From: Lentimicrobiaceae bacterium
GTDB taxonomy: Bacteria; Bacteroidota; Bacteroidia; Bacteroidales; F082
Length of the DNA: 64,000 nucleotides
NCBI GenBank assembly: GCA_015061365.1
Contig: SUWS01000003.1
Coordinates: 1 to 64,000 of the forward strand
Direction: 5' to 3'
This document shows, piece after piece, positions 6,745 to 16,325 of the stretch; the first letter of the stretch is position 1; each line of letters starts with the position of its first letter. The notes below the pieces were generated by a model, which made no database searches, was not told where the DNA came from, and was given only the letters and a program-made list of their open reading frames with translations. A program made the position numbers and the translations under genes.

Positions 6745-6963
6745 TCATAATTCATTAGATTTTGTCATCGGCACGACGCCTACTTCGCTGCCAAAGAGAT
6801 TTAATATCTGATTTACTTTATCAAGACGTAAAGTCTGTTTGCCTTGTTCCAATTCACGAACAAGGCGTAATCCAACTCCAGATTTCTCGGAAAGTTCTAC
6901 CTGCGTAAGATTATACTGTTTACGCATCGCTTTTACATATTTAGAAAGTGTCGTTAATTCCAT
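6745..6963 (-). CDS. hipB: HipB-like XRE antitoxin, orphan
   Basis: A 72-residue HTH protein starting at the ATG at 6963 (MELTTLSKYVKAMRKQY). The helix-turn-helix is clear: LTQVELSEKSGVGLRLVRELE. The C-terminus (VNQILNLFGSEVGVVPM) is typical of HipB antitoxins, which bind the HipA kinase and repress their own operon. The upstream ATG at 6993 lies inside the -7 box and is rejected. The partner hipA is reduced to a fragment, so the protein is now an orphan regulator. Two palindromic operators remain upstream. Confidence 0.85.
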   Translation of the reverse strand: MELTTLSKYVKAMRKQYNLTQVELSEKSGVGLRLVRELEQGKQTLRLDKVNQILNLFGSEVGVVPMTKSNEL

Positions 6964-6977
6964 AATATGATAATTAT

Positions 6978-7030
6978 ACCCTATAGGGTGCAAATATAAT
7001 AAAAAGTTTTGTTTTTATACCATATAGGGT
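6978..7030 (-). promoter_or_regulatory. hipB promoter with two operators
   Basis: A perfect palindrome ACCCTATAGGGT lies at 6978-6989, and a one-mismatch copy, ACCATATAGGGT, lies at 7019-7030. Their centres are 41 bp apart, about four helical turns. Between them the minus strand carries TATATTTG (6998-6991), a -7 box. The first operator would cover the transcription start. This is the layout expected for autorepression by HipB. Confidence 0.75.
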
Positions 7031-7059
7031 ATAAAATAATGTATAATTCATAATTCATA

Positions 7060-7172
7060 ATGTAGGGTATATTGAAGGTGTCTGAATATTAAGTCACCAA
7101 GTCTCTGAGACAACTAAAAATGTTTATAAATAAAAAAAGAGGTCGGTAAGAATTTACCGACCTCAATTGTTA
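7060..7172. repeat. Duplicated non-coding element, copy 2
   Basis: Similar to 6486-6596 along its whole length, but with a different hairpin stem (GGTCGGTAA against GGTCGTAAAA) in which both arms changed together. Confidence 0.75.
7139..7164 (-). terminator. Terminator of the P2-P1 unit
   Basis: The hairpin GAGGTCGGTAA/TTACCGACCTC is followed on the minus strand by TTTTTTT. It lies 40 bp downstream of the P1 stop codon. Confidence 0.8.
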
Positions 7173-7204
7173 ATTGTCAATTGTTAACTGTTAATTGTAG
7201 ACTG

Positions 7205-9292
7205 TCAATTGATTACGACTTTCTTGGTTTTTCCGTCGATGTTGAAGAAATAGATTCCAGGATTGTAGTCTGAAACGTTGATTTCTATTTCATTTGTTGC
7301 TGACGTGGCAAGCCGCGTCCCTACCAACATTCCCATTACATTATATATCCTGACTGTTGTCTGTTGACTGTTGACTATTGACAATCTAACAACATCATCA
7401 GCTGGATTAGGGTAGACATTGAATCTGACTGCGTCTTCAAATTCTTCAACGTTATCCCAGTTCTCGTCTATGACTTTCACTGTTCCTACCGATGTCATTC
7501 CGTCTTCAAAAAGAGCTACCACCTCTGCCACGTGCTCGTCATAATTCATCGGCATTATGCTTTCAACGATTTCTTCGTCAGAATAGAAAGTGTCTAAGTT
7601 ATAGTTGCCTTCAATAAGTTCGCCGTCAACGTAAATGTTATATGCTACCGGTGTCCTTCCTTCTGGCTCGTCCCAGTTGAGATATAGTTTCTGTATGTCG
7701 TCGCCGCCTATCGATGCGGTGAGGTTTCTTACAGGATTACAGTGTTCGGTGTAGCCGTAAGCGAAATTGCTGTTGAAGACTTCTTTGGTGTCGTAGTTCT
7801 GAAGCCACATCACGACTTCCAAGTCGTCCATCTCTTCGACATTGGTATCCGACAGATCGCACGTGAGTTCCAATCTGTGATATTCGCCTGCGTTGATAGA
7901 CGCAATCTCGTTACCTTCCGCGTCTTCCACCATCTTCATCATGACGTGATGATATTCTGTCTCTTCATCGTTGCCGAGATTGTTTTTCGTGGTCTTTTCG
8001 CTTATCGCGATGAAGGCTCTCACGTTTTCGATATTTGCGTAAGCCATGAAATCGGCTATTATATTAATGGTGTTGCCTTCAACGGTGAAACTTCCTTTTA
8101 TGTCGAAATAAGCTGGTGCTTCCAACGCGAGCAATATGTCTTCATCTGTAGCAGCGGCATAACCTTGCGACACTGCATCGACGAATGTCTCAGGCACGCC
8201 CATCACTGCGTAATAATTTTTTCTCATGATGCTTTCATCTGTCCAATAAGGGTCGCCGCCTGGTGAGCCGTCTTCAAGAAGAGGAAGGTCGATAGGATAT
8301 TTTATGTAAGAACATTTTCCGGCGTATGTGCTAACATGTCCGTCCATAATCTGGTTGATAGGAATGCACGGATAGTCGCATGTTGAAGCAGTGAAGTGTT
8401 CCAAGAGAACGACTTTCTGACTTTCTCTCATGGCGAGATGAACCTCTTTCAACAAGAAACCGCTGCTGCCATTGTAATTCTCTCCGTTTACCTTAGAAAC
8501 ACCTATCTCAATGGCGTGTGAATATCCGAAGTAAATCGTTTGAGGGAATGCGCTTTCTATTGTAAACTGCCCTGTTTCGAAAGGAGCTAAGTTGGTATCG
8601 AAGCTATAAGTCTCATATCCGTCTTCATAATAGAGCGACATATTCACGTCGAAGTTTGTCACTGTCGTCAATCCTGTGTTTCTGACAGTAAAGGATATTC
8701 CGTCGTTATAGTCTGTTCCTATGATGTTAGGTACGTCGATGCTCACGAGTTCGAGATCTAATTCTTCTTGTTTGAATACTTCGATGTCGTCGAAGTACCA
8801 GTTGTTGACGAGATATGAGTTGCCTGTGAAGTAGATGCACATCAGCACATCAGGTTTTCCCATGTCGGGAGTGCTGATGGTGTGATTCTCGTTGAAGGCG
8901 GCAATCTCGACATAAGTCTGCTGCCATCCTGTGTTCCATGTCGCGCCGCCGTCTGATGAAGTGGCGATGCCTATGGTGTTCTCTCCGATGTAGTTGTCGT
9001 GATAATGTTTGAACGACACCATGACTTCCGATACGTCGGTGAAGTCGAATGCCGGCATGACGAGACGTGATGTTCCGTTAAATTCCGGTGCCCAGTTCAT
9101 GCAGATCTCATTAGGCAGTCCGCCCGACTTCGCACTCGTGGATATTGACCAGTTAGCGGCATGATTGTCTACATACCAACCTTCAGGCATGTCGGTGCCG
9201 TCGAATGTTTCATGTAAGAGACTCTCCCTGTTCTGAGCAAAAGACGCTATTGAAAACAATAGCGCGAATGTTAGGAGTAATGATTTTTTCAT
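7205..9292 (-). CDS. P1: secreted Omp28-like/T9SS protein with altered CxxC
   Basis: A 695-residue secreted protein. It has a signal peptide (1-20, ending ASFAQ), a choice-of-anchor-J/cleaved-adhesin-like domain (about 25-175, from HETFDG to WYFDDIEVF), an Ig/CARDB-like domain (180-290), an Omp28-like thioredoxin fold (295-475), an FN3-like module (530-610) and a T9SS sorting domain (FNVYPNPADDVVRLS onward). The redox site reads STCDYPC, that is CxxxC, where all eight paralogues have CxxC. It may therefore lack normal thiol-disulfide activity. It is the last gene after P2, separated by a TTTAAGG-repeat spacer. Part of the sorting domain is encoded by short repeats at 7302-7325 and 7351-7385. 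Confidence 0.85.
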   Translation of the reverse strand: MKKSLLLTFALLFSIASFAQNRESLLHETFDGTDMPEGWYVDNHAANWSISTSAKSGGLPNEICMNWAPEFNGTSRLVMPAFDFTDVSEVMVSFKHYHDNYIGENTIGIATSSDGGATWNTGWQQTYVEIAAFNENHTISTPDMGKPDVLMCIYFTGNSYLVNNWYFDDIEVFKQEELDLELVSIDVPNIIGTDYNDGISFTVRNTGLTTVTNFDVNMSLYYEDGYETYSFDTNLAPFETGQFTIESAFPQTIYFGYSHAIEIGVSKVNGENYNGSSGFLLKEVHLAMRESQKVVLLEHFTASTCDYPCIPINQIMDGHVSTYAGKCSYIKYPIDLPLLEDGSPGGDPYWTDESIMRKNYYAVMGVPETFVDAVSQGYAAATDEDILLALEAPAYFDIKGSFTVEGNTINIIADFMAYANIENVRAFIAISEKTTKNNLGNDEETEYHHVMMKMVEDAEGNEIASINAGEYHRLELTCDLSDTNVEEMDDLEVVMWLQNYDTKEVFNSNFAYGYTEHCNPVRNLTASIGGDDIQKLYLNWDEPEGRTPVAYNIYVDGELIEGNYNLDTFYSDEEIVESIMPMNYDEHVAEVVALFEDGMTSVGTVKVIDENWDNVEEFEDAVRFNVYPNPADDVVRLSIVNSQQTTVRIYNVMGMLVGTRLATSATNEIEINVSDYNPGIYFFNIDGKTKKVVIN

Positions 9293-9379
9293 GACTGTTT
9301 TGTTTAAAGTTTAAGGTTTAAAGCTTAAGGTAAAGATTACCCGACCTTAAACCTTAAACCTTAAGCCTTAAACCAATTA
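9293..9379. repeat. TTTAAGG-type spacer between P2 and P1
   Basis: TTTAAAGTTTAAGGTTTAAAG faces ACCTTAAACCTTAAACCTTAA in inverted orientation, so the spacer can fold into a hairpin. Similar spacers follow P3 (11640-11722), P6 (22590-22677) and P8 (27083-27125). Confidence 0.8.
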
Positions 9380-11437
9380 TTATTCAACGACTATCTTCTT
9401 AGTCACATTTCCATTCTCAGTCTGTATGCTGAAGAAATAAATTCCAGGATTGTAGTCTGAAACATTGATTTCAGTTTCGTTAGAATTGATTTCGATTTCT
9501 TCAACCAACATACCTAAGATGTTGTAGATTCTGACTGTTGACTGTTGACCGTTGACTGTTGTCACTTTCACAAAGTCAGATGCCGGATTAGGATAGACAT
9601 TAAATGAAGAAGTTTCATTTATCTCACTCACATTCACTCCTGAGGCGAATATATCCATAAGGCTGACAGATGATTTATCGTCGGCATACATTGTCCTGAC
9701 TTCAACATAGTGATTTTTAGGCATATTATATAATTCTGTTGCCAATTCGTTGTTTGTATATGAAGTAGATGTATAGTTCTCCTCCATCAAAACTCCGTTG
9801 ATATAGATGTTATATCCTGTTGGAGTGCCAGTTTCAGGTGCTTCCCAAGCTACATTTATCGCTGAGCCATCTTCGCTGAAATCTGCTGTCAAATTCTGAA
9901 CCGGGTAGCAATGTTCTGTATATTCGTAAGCGAAACGGCTGTTGAATATTTCTCTCGAGACGGGGTCTTGTATCCACAATGATACTTCAAGGTCGTTCAT
10001 TTCTTCGACGAATGTTGACGACATATCGAAAGAATATTCGAAGCGTTTATATTCACCGATATTCAACTCCAATGGATTTCCGTTTCCGTCTTCTAACATC
10101 TTCATTAAGATATGGTGGAATTCTGTCTCGCCGTTTGTGCCTACGTTACCTGTTGTTGTCTTTTCATTGATAGAGATGTATGCATTGATGCCACTCATAT
10201 TGAAATAAGACATGAAGTCGGCGGTGACATTGATGGTGTTACCTTGCACGTTGAAAGCGCCTCTCACGTCGGCGAAAGCTGGTGTTGCGTAATGCTCGTC
10301 TAATGCACCCTGAGTGACACTTGTAAATCCTTGGTCGATACCATCCAAGAAAGTCTGAGGTGCTGCGTTACAAGCGTAGAACGACACTCTTGTTCTTACA
10401 TCGTCATTGCAATAAGGGTCGCCAGAGCCAGGCCAGTAACATGGATATTTTGTATATGTGTATTTGCCTGGGTTGGCAGCTGTGAGGTTTGCCATAGCGT
10501 AATTGACATTTACGCATGGAGGACATGTTGAACTTGAGAAGTGTTCTATCATAGGTATTCTCTGAGCGATACCAGCTGAAACGTTAAATGTTTTGTCCAT
10601 TCCGTTGTTGTTGGTGTCATCGTCTACTGTTCCGTTAACATCAATGATATCGATAGGAATGTTATATGTTCCAGGGTTTAGGTCGAAACTTATCTGCAAT
10701 GTGAACTGTGCTATTTCAAACGGAGCGAGGTTAGTCTCAAAAGTCTGTGGATTTGTCGTTCCACAATAATCTGCTGATATGTCAACAGTTTCTATGGTAA
10801 ATGATTCTATGGTGGTTGCACCCATATTTTGTACAGTGAACGGCACTTCTGTCACGCCGGCGTTGACGATGTTAGGAACATCGATACTGACGAGTTTGAG
10901 ATCTAAGTTTTCTTGCGTGAAAATTTCAATATCATCGAAATACCAGTCGTTGATGTTATATGAATAGCCTTCGTAGTAGATGCAGAAATAGACATTTTCC
11001 TTGCCCATATCCGGTGTCGAGATTAGTTCGCTCACTGAACCGCCACCTGTTGAGTTGTATGTCTGCGACCATCCTGTGTTCCATGTGGATCCGTCAGATG
11101 ATGTTGCGATACCGATATTGTGTGCACCTGAAAAATTGTCTAAATAATGTTTGAAAGATACTACGACACTTTCTACATCTGTAAGATTAACAGGTGTCAT
11201 TACGACACGACTTATTCCGTCGAAAGAAGGATAGTAGTTGATTTTTAATTCATTGGCATCGCCGCCAGCCTTGTTGCTATGTACGATGGACCAGTTGCTG
11301 GCTCCAAGACCGTTGATTGTCCATCCTTCAGGCATCGATGAACCGTCGAATGTTTCATGTAATAAGCTTGCTCTGTTTTGAGCGAACATCGCTGTAGATA
11401 GCAATAATGCTAATACAAAAAGTAATGTTTTTTTCAT
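9380..11437 (-). CDS. P2: secreted Omp28-like/T9SS protein (CPPC)
   Basis: A 685-residue secreted protein with a signal peptide (ending AMFAQ), an anchor-J-like domain (ETFDGSSMPEGW to WYFDDIEIF), an Ig-like domain, a thioredoxin-like domain with HFSSSTCPPC near residue 305 and the downstream cis-Pro-like region AAPQTFLDG, an FN3-like segment and a T9SS sorting domain (FNVYPNPASDFVKV). In the sorting domain it lacks the VGTRLATS insert present in most paralogues and reads MLVEEIEINSNETEINVSD instead, which probably shows the older form. It has its own promoter at 11466-11473 and should be co-transcribed with P1. Confidence 0.85.
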   Translation of the reverse strand: MKKTLLFVLALLLSTAMFAQNRASLLHETFDGSSMPEGWTINGLGASNWSIVHSNKAGGDANELKINYYPSFDGISRVVMTPVNLTDVESVVVSFKHYLDNFSGAHNIGIATSSDGSTWNTGWSQTYNSTGGGSVSELISTPDMGKENVYFCIYYEGYSYNINDWYFDDIEIFTQENLDLKLVSIDVPNIVNAGVTEVPFTVQNMGATTIESFTIETVDISADYCGTTNPQTFETNLAPFEIAQFTLQISFDLNPGTYNIPIDIIDVNGTVDDDTNNNGMDKTFNVSAGIAQRIPMIEHFSSSTCPPCVNVNYAMANLTAANPGKYTYTKYPCYWPGSGDPYCNDDVRTRVSFYACNAAPQTFLDGIDQGFTSVTQGALDEHYATPAFADVRGAFNVQGNTINVTADFMSYFNMSGINAYISINEKTTTGNVGTNGETEFHHILMKMLEDGNGNPLELNIGEYKRFEYSFDMSSTFVEEMNDLEVSLWIQDPVSREIFNSRFAYEYTEHCYPVQNLTADFSEDGSAINVAWEAPETGTPTGYNIYINGVLMEENYTSTSYTNNELATELYNMPKNHYVEVRTMYADDKSSVSLMDIFASGVNVSEINETSSFNVYPNPASDFVKVTTVNGQQSTVRIYNILGMLVEEIEINSNETEINVSDYNPGIYFFSIQTENGNVTKKIVVE

Positions 11438-11465
11438 AGGCCTATATTTTAAAATTATTTATGCG

Positions 11466-11508
11466 CAAATATAATAAAAGTCAACAGACAACGGACAACA
11501 GTCAACGG
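11466..11508 (-). promoter_or_regulatory. P2 promoter fused to a GTTGTCT array
   Basis: The minus strand has a -7 box TATATTTG (11473-11466). It is preceded at a fixed 6-nt distance by GTTGAC and a heptamer array at 11480-11508. The remainder of 11438-11722 holds GTTCAAAG-, TTTGCGTC- and TTTAAGG-type repeats and no gene. Confidence 0.65.
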
Positions 11509-11722
11509 ATTTTTTTTTGAACGTTGAACTTTGAACTAAGACTTTTGACTGTTAGCTTTTTGAACTCTGCGTTCCTTTGCGTCTTTGCGAGAAATAATTA
11601 GAAAATTGCTTAAGACCTTGCGACCTTATAAACTGCGAACTATAAGTCTTGACTCAAAGTTCAAAGCTCAAAGTAAAGATCACCCGACCTTAAACCTTAA
11701 GCCTTAAACCTTAAACCAATTA

Positions 11723-13780
11723 TTATTCAACAATAATTTTCTTAGTCACATTAAATTCTTCACTCTGAATATTGAAGAAATAAACTCCAGGATTGTAGTC
11801 TGAAACATTGATTTCGATTTCATCTGTTTCGGAAGTGGCAAGTCGCGTACCTACTAATATTCCCATTACATTATAAACCCTGACTGTTGTCTGTTGTCCG
11901 TTGTCTGTTGACAATCTCACAACGTCTTTCGCCGGATTAGGATAGATCATAACATTTACATCTTCTGTCTCAGCTACGTTTGTCCAATCATTATCGATGA
12001 TCGCTATAGCTGCTACCGAAGTCATTCCGTTTTCATAAACAGCAACTACTTCTGCGATATGGACATGTTTATCATCATATAAATCACCGGCTATTGTTAC
12101 ATCTGTGTATGAATTGCCTGTGAAATTTTCCTCAATCAATTCTCCGTTGACATAGATATTATATCCAACAGGAGTGCCTTCTTCCGGAGCGTCCCAATCT
12201 ATATGAAGAGTTATGCAGTCACCGACGATAGCAGATCTTAAATTCTGAACTGGATAGCAATGATCTGTATATTCGTAGGCGAAATGACTGTTGTAAATTT
12301 CTCCCGTCTCATAGTTCTGTAGCCACAACGCGACTTCCAAATCGTTCATTTCCTCTACGTTGGTTGACGACATATCGTGAGTGAATTCGAGTCTTTGATA
12401 TTCGCCGGCATTGATGTTCACGACATTTCCGGTAGGGGAGTCTAACATCTTCATCATAATGTGATGGAACTCTGTCTCTCCGTTAGAACTTGCGTTTTCG
12501 GTGGTTGTCTTCTCATTTACCGAAACGAAGGCTCTCACGTTTTCCATCTTGATGTACGACATGAAGTCGGCGGTTATATTGATTGTATTGTCATCAACGT
12601 TGAAAGTTCCTCTGATATTGACGAATGACGGTGTGTTGTAACTTTCATCTAAGGCTTCTTGTGTTACGATGTTGTATTCCTGGAGCGAACCGTCTAAATA
12701 GAACTCAGGAGCCGCGCTCACCTGATAGTAGCCCGCTCTACCTGCAACCTCGTTGAAATAATAAGGATCGCCGGTACCTGGGAAGTTGACAGGATATTTG
12801 GTATATGTGTATCTGCCCGGATTCGCCTCTAACACCTCGTTCATCATGATGTTGGCTTCAACACAATATCCACAAGTTGAACTCGAGAAACTTTCTATCA
12901 TTGGAATCTTCTGTGTAAGTCCCATTCCAACATTGATTTCTTTCTCTATGAAATTATTACCGTCGTTACTGTCGTCAGTTCCGTTGACGCTGACAATCTC
13001 TATCGGCATGACGTATGTCCCAGGGGCGAGATAAGCTTTCTCCGTGAATGTAAGCTCTTGCTTCTCTAACGATTCAATGTTGACCTCGAATGTCTCTGTT
13101 ACGATATTACCATTGTTGAAGAAATCTTTGAATGTCGCTTCAACGGATTCTATTGTTGTTGAACCTGTGTTTTGCACCGTGAATCTCACATCGTGAAATC
13201 CGTAATTCAGCATCTCTGTCATGTCGACGCTCAGGAGTTCTATGTCGAGATTGTCTTGTGTGGATATTTGGAAGTTGTCGAAATACCATCCGTTCATGGT
13301 GAATGAAGATCCTTCGTAAAAAATGCTGAAATATACATTTTCATTTCCCATGTCGGGTGTCGATATGAGTTGTTCGACTTCGTAAAGCCCAGTCTCTCCG
13401 TATGTCTGAGACCACGCTGTGTTCCAGTCGTTACCGTCGGTGGAAGTGGCGATGCTTAAGGTATATTCGTTAACTTGGTTGTCTAAGTAATGACTGAAAC
13501 TTACCACGACTTCGTTGATGCCGCTTAGATTGACGGGAGCTGTCATCATGCGTGATGATCCGTAAATTACAGGCCACCATGAGAGCTGGAGTTCGTTTGC
13601 GCTACCGCCTGCGTTGTTAGTCTGAGATATGATCCAGTTTTCTTCCGCGCCTTCCGATGTGGTCCAGCCTTCCGGCAATGACGCCGAATCGAAAGTCTCG
13701 TTTAAAATTATACCTCTGCTTTGAGCGAATGCTGCTATTGAAAGAAATAATGCGATTGTAAGTAGTAATGTTTTTTTCAT
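11723..13780 (-). CDS. P3: secreted Omp28-like/T9SS protein (CGYC)
   Basis: A 685-residue secreted protein with the common architecture: signal peptide (ending AAFAQ), anchor-J-like domain (ETFDSASLPEGW to WYFDNFQIS), Ig-like domain, thioredoxin-like domain with SFSSSTCGYC, FN3-like module and T9SS sorting domain (MIYPNPAKDVVRLS). The usual IEHF before the redox site is IESF here. The FN3 and sorting parts resemble P1 (SVAAIAIIDNDW), suggesting a common parent. Its 5' flank, including the first 11 bases of the gene, is identical to that of P8 in inverted orientation. Confidence 0.85.
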   Translation of the reverse strand: MKKTLLLTIALFLSIAAFAQSRGIILNETFDSASLPEGWTTSEGAEENWIISQTNNAGGSANELQLSWWPVIYGSSRMMTAPVNLSGINEVVVSFSHYLDNQVNEYTLSIATSTDGNDWNTAWSQTYGETGLYEVEQLISTPDMGNENVYFSIFYEGSSFTMNGWYFDNFQISTQDNLDIELLSVDMTEMLNYGFHDVRFTVQNTGSTTIESVEATFKDFFNNGNIVTETFEVNIESLEKQELTFTEKAYLAPGTYVMPIEIVSVNGTDDSNDGNNFIEKEINVGMGLTQKIPMIESFSSSTCGYCVEANIMMNEVLEANPGRYTYTKYPVNFPGTGDPYYFNEVAGRAGYYQVSAAPEFYLDGSLQEYNIVTQEALDESYNTPSFVNIRGTFNVDDNTINITADFMSYIKMENVRAFVSVNEKTTTENASSNGETEFHHIMMKMLDSPTGNVVNINAGEYQRLEFTHDMSSTNVEEMNDLEVALWLQNYETGEIYNSHFAYEYTDHCYPVQNLRSAIVGDCITLHIDWDAPEEGTPVGYNIYVNGELIEENFTGNSYTDVTIAGDLYDDKHVHIAEVVAVYENGMTSVAAIAIIDNDWTNVAETEDVNVMIYPNPAKDVVRLSTDNGQQTTVRVYNVMGILVGTRLATSETDEIEINVSDYNPGVYFFNIQSEEFNVTKKIIVE

Positions 13781-13883
13781 GATTTATAAGCTATGAGCCA
13801 TGAGCTACGAGCAGCGAGCTACGGAAATCTGCCCATAGCTCATAGCTCGTAGCTCAAAGCAATTATTCAACAACTATCTTCTT
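13770..13883. repeat. 114-bp spacer repeat, inverted copy 1
   Basis: Reverse complement of 24952-25065 without a mismatch by my reading. It covers the last codons of P4, a GAGCTATGAGC-type array and the first 11 bases of P3. A related spacer lies at 20486-20567. Confidence 0.85.
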
Positions 13884-16178
13884 AGTCACATTTCCTTTCT
13901 CGGTCTGAATGCTGAAGAAATAAACTCCAGGATTGTAGTCTGAAACATTGATTTCTATTTCATCTGTTTCGGACGTGACAAGCCGCGTCCCTACCAACAT
14001 TCCCATTACATTATATATCCTGACCGTTGACTGTTGACTGTTATCCGTTGACAATCTAACAACATCTTTCGCAGGGTTAGGATGGATCTCAAAATGGTTC
14101 TCGTGTTCATCTAATGAAACGCCGATTAATTCAAATTCGAATGCTTCTGATTGTTCCGATTCTCCGTCAGGGCATATCGTCGCCACTGCGAAATGATGCA
14201 TGCCTTCTTCATCAAATCCTTTGATGTATGATGTCTCGTTTGTGTTATCTAACAACTCTCCGTCAAGATAAACCGCATACTGACTTGCGTTGTCGGCGGC
14301 GTCCCAGCTCATAGTGACTTTGAAGTTATATTCGTAACCTTCCGCGTCTTGTTCAATGGCGGCGTTGAGGTTGGTCGGAGCGTTGCATGGAAATTCCTCT
14401 TCACCTATTATTATATAGTCAGCTAAACCTACCGAAGTCTTGCCGTCTTCATAAACTGCTTTTACGCTTACGGTATGAAGTCCGGCTGCGTTGTCGAGAT
14501 GATATGACATCTCCGTCGTATTTTCTAAGACTAATTCGTTATTGACATATAAGTCATATCCTGTAGGTTCTCCCGATTCTGGTGCTTCCCAGCTGATGTC
14601 GATGGATTCATCTTCCTCGTTGCCGTTAAGCTGAAGGTTTTGCGCTGGATAAGGATGTGATGTGTAATCATACAGGAATGTGCTGTTGAAGACCTCGTAA
14701 GTGTCGTGGTTCTGTATCCAGACAGCGACTTCCAAATCGTCGAGTTCTTCCACGAAGGTGGTGTCCATATCGTAAGAGAATTCGAAACGTTGGTATTCGC
14801 CTACGTTGCATGTCGCATCGTTACCTTCTGAGTTTTCTAACATCTTCATCATGATGTGATGAAATTCCGTCTCTCCGTTATAGCTGGCGTTGCCTGTTGT
14901 CGTTGTTTCATTTATTGACACGAAGACTCTTATATTAGGAATGTTGACGAGCGACATCACGTCGGCTGTGATATTGATTACGCTGCCTTCCATTTCGAAT
15001 GCGCCTTTGATGTCGACGTAAGCCGGTCTGTTATATTCCGCGTAGAAGTCGTTATTGGATATTGCCGCTGCTCCGAAGTCTTCGCCGTCGAAGAAGATCT
15101 GAGGTGCACCGATCACATTATAATAGTTCTTTCTTTCCAACGCCTCTGCCGTGCAGTAAGGGTCGCCTTCGAGAGGGAAGTTCATGGCGTATTTGACGTA
15201 TGCATATTTGCCGGGATTGTTTTCTGTGAGTATGTTCATGCTTTGGTTGACGTAGACACAAGGTGCGCAGGTCGAACTCGAGAAGTGTTCTATCAACGGG
15301 ATACGTTGCGTCGTTCCTATGGCGGCGTCTATCGTCATATCCTTGACGTTGTCAGATGTTACGTCTTCGCTGTCGTTTACTTTCAGTATTGTGACAGAGA
15401 TATTATATGTTCCGGGGGCTAATGTCAAAGGTGCTTCGAAAGTGAAGTCGGCTTTCTCTGTCGATTCTAAATCGGTGGTGAAAGTCTCGACGACGGGACT
15501 CTTTCCTTCGATCTGATATTGAGCTTCGAAGGAGGTGATGTTGTTGATGCCGGTGTTCTGTACTTTGAAGCCTACCTCGTTAGCTTCGATTCCGACTATG
15601 CTCGGGAAGTTGATGTCGAGCATACTGAGGTTGAGTTCGTCTAAGGTATATACTTCGATGTCGTCGAAATACCATCCGTTCATGTTGTTGGAATCGCCGC
15701 TGTAGAAGATGCAGAACCTGACGTTTTCCTTTCCCATGTCGGCTGTATTGACATTTTGAATGAAGCTGTGCTGACCTTGATTTGATGTGGAGAATGTCTC
15801 TTCCCAAGCTACGTTCCATGTCGCTCCGTCGTCGGAAGTCGTGGCGATGCCTATCTGATGAGGCACGTCCATATAGTTGTCGAGGAAACCTTTGAAGGAG
15901 AACACTATCTCATCTATTCCAGTGAGGTTGACGGCAGGTGATACAAGTCGTGAAGTTCCAACGAATGAAGGTCGCCAGTATAATTTTATCTCACCCGGGT
16001 CGCCGCCGGCTTGGTGTGTGGGCCATATCGACCAGTTTTCCGCGCCTTCCCCTGTTGTCGTCCATCCGGAAGGTATCTCTTCTGTGTCGAATGTTTCTCT
16101 GATATACGATGCTCTGCTTTGCGCGAATAATGAATACGAAAGCATTAATACTAAAAATAGAAGTAAAGATTTTCTCAT
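13863..16178 (-). CDS. P4: secreted Omp28-like/T9SS protein (CAPC), two FN3 modules
   Basis: A 771-residue protein from the ATG at 16178 (MRKSLLLFLVLMLSY). The ATG at 16208 lies in the -7 box and is rejected. Domains are signal peptide, anchor-J-like (ETFDTEEIPSGW to WYFDDIEVY), Ig-like, thioredoxin-like with HFSSSTCAPC and GAPQIFFDG, two FN3 modules (about 535-610 and 625-700, the second beginning PCNAPTNLNAAIEQDAEG), and a T9SS sorting domain (FEIHPNPAKDVVRLS). The second FN3 resembles those of the four-repeat protein at 27327. It is the first gene of a P4-P3 unit, divergent from P5 across the cysteate synthase gene. Confidence 0.85.
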   Translation of the reverse strand: MRKSLLLFLVLMLSYSLFAQSRASYIRETFDTEEIPSGWTTTGEGAENWSIWPTHQAGGDPGEIKLYWRPSFVGTSRLVSPAVNLTGIDEIVFSFKGFLDNYMDVPHQIGIATTSDDGATWNVAWEETFSTSNQGQHSFIQNVNTADMGKENVRFCIFYSGDSNNMNGWYFDDIEVYTLDELNLSMLDINFPSIVGIEANEVGFKVQNTGINNITSFEAQYQIEGKSPVVETFTTDLESTEKADFTFEAPLTLAPGTYNISVTILKVNDSEDVTSDNVKDMTIDAAIGTTQRIPLIEHFSSSTCAPCVYVNQSMNILTENNPGKYAYVKYAMNFPLEGDPYCTAEALERKNYYNVIGAPQIFFDGEDFGAAAISNNDFYAEYNRPAYVDIKGAFEMEGSVINITADVMSLVNIPNIRVFVSINETTTTGNASYNGETEFHHIMMKMLENSEGNDATCNVGEYQRFEFSYDMDTTFVEELDDLEVAVWIQNHDTYEVFNSTFLYDYTSHPYPAQNLQLNGNEEDESIDISWEAPESGEPTGYDLYVNNELVLENTTEMSYHLDNAAGLHTVSVKAVYEDGKTSVGLADYIIIGEEEFPCNAPTNLNAAIEQDAEGYEYNFKVTMSWDAADNASQYAVYLDGELLDNTNETSYIKGFDEEGMHHFAVATICPDGESEQSEAFEFELIGVSLDEHENHFEIHPNPAKDVVRLSTDNSQQSTVRIYNVMGMLVGTRLVTSETDEIEINVSDYNPGVYFFSIQTEKGNVTKKIVVE

Positions 16179-16205
16179 TGATTTATTATTATTTAAATAT
16201 GGGCG

Positions 16206-16249
16206 CAAAGATAATAAAAGTCAACGGACAACGGACAACAGTCAACAGA
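16206..16249 (-). promoter_or_regulatory. P4 promoter fused to a GTTGTCT array
   Basis: The minus strand carries TATCTTTG (16213-16206). Six nucleotides upstream a heptamer array of the GTTGACTGTTGTCCG type occupies 16220-16249. Transcription would start near 16199, 20 nt before the P4 start codon. Confidence 0.7.
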
Positions 16250-16325
16250 TTTTTTAAAAATGGAAAAACGAGAACCTTAAACTAATGCTTTTTAACTTTC
16301 ATATACGTATCACCAATAGAGATTA

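Noticed and set aside
6964..6993. Upstream start codon for hipB
   Set aside because: It lies within the -7 box TATATTTG, so it cannot be in the transcript from that promoter.
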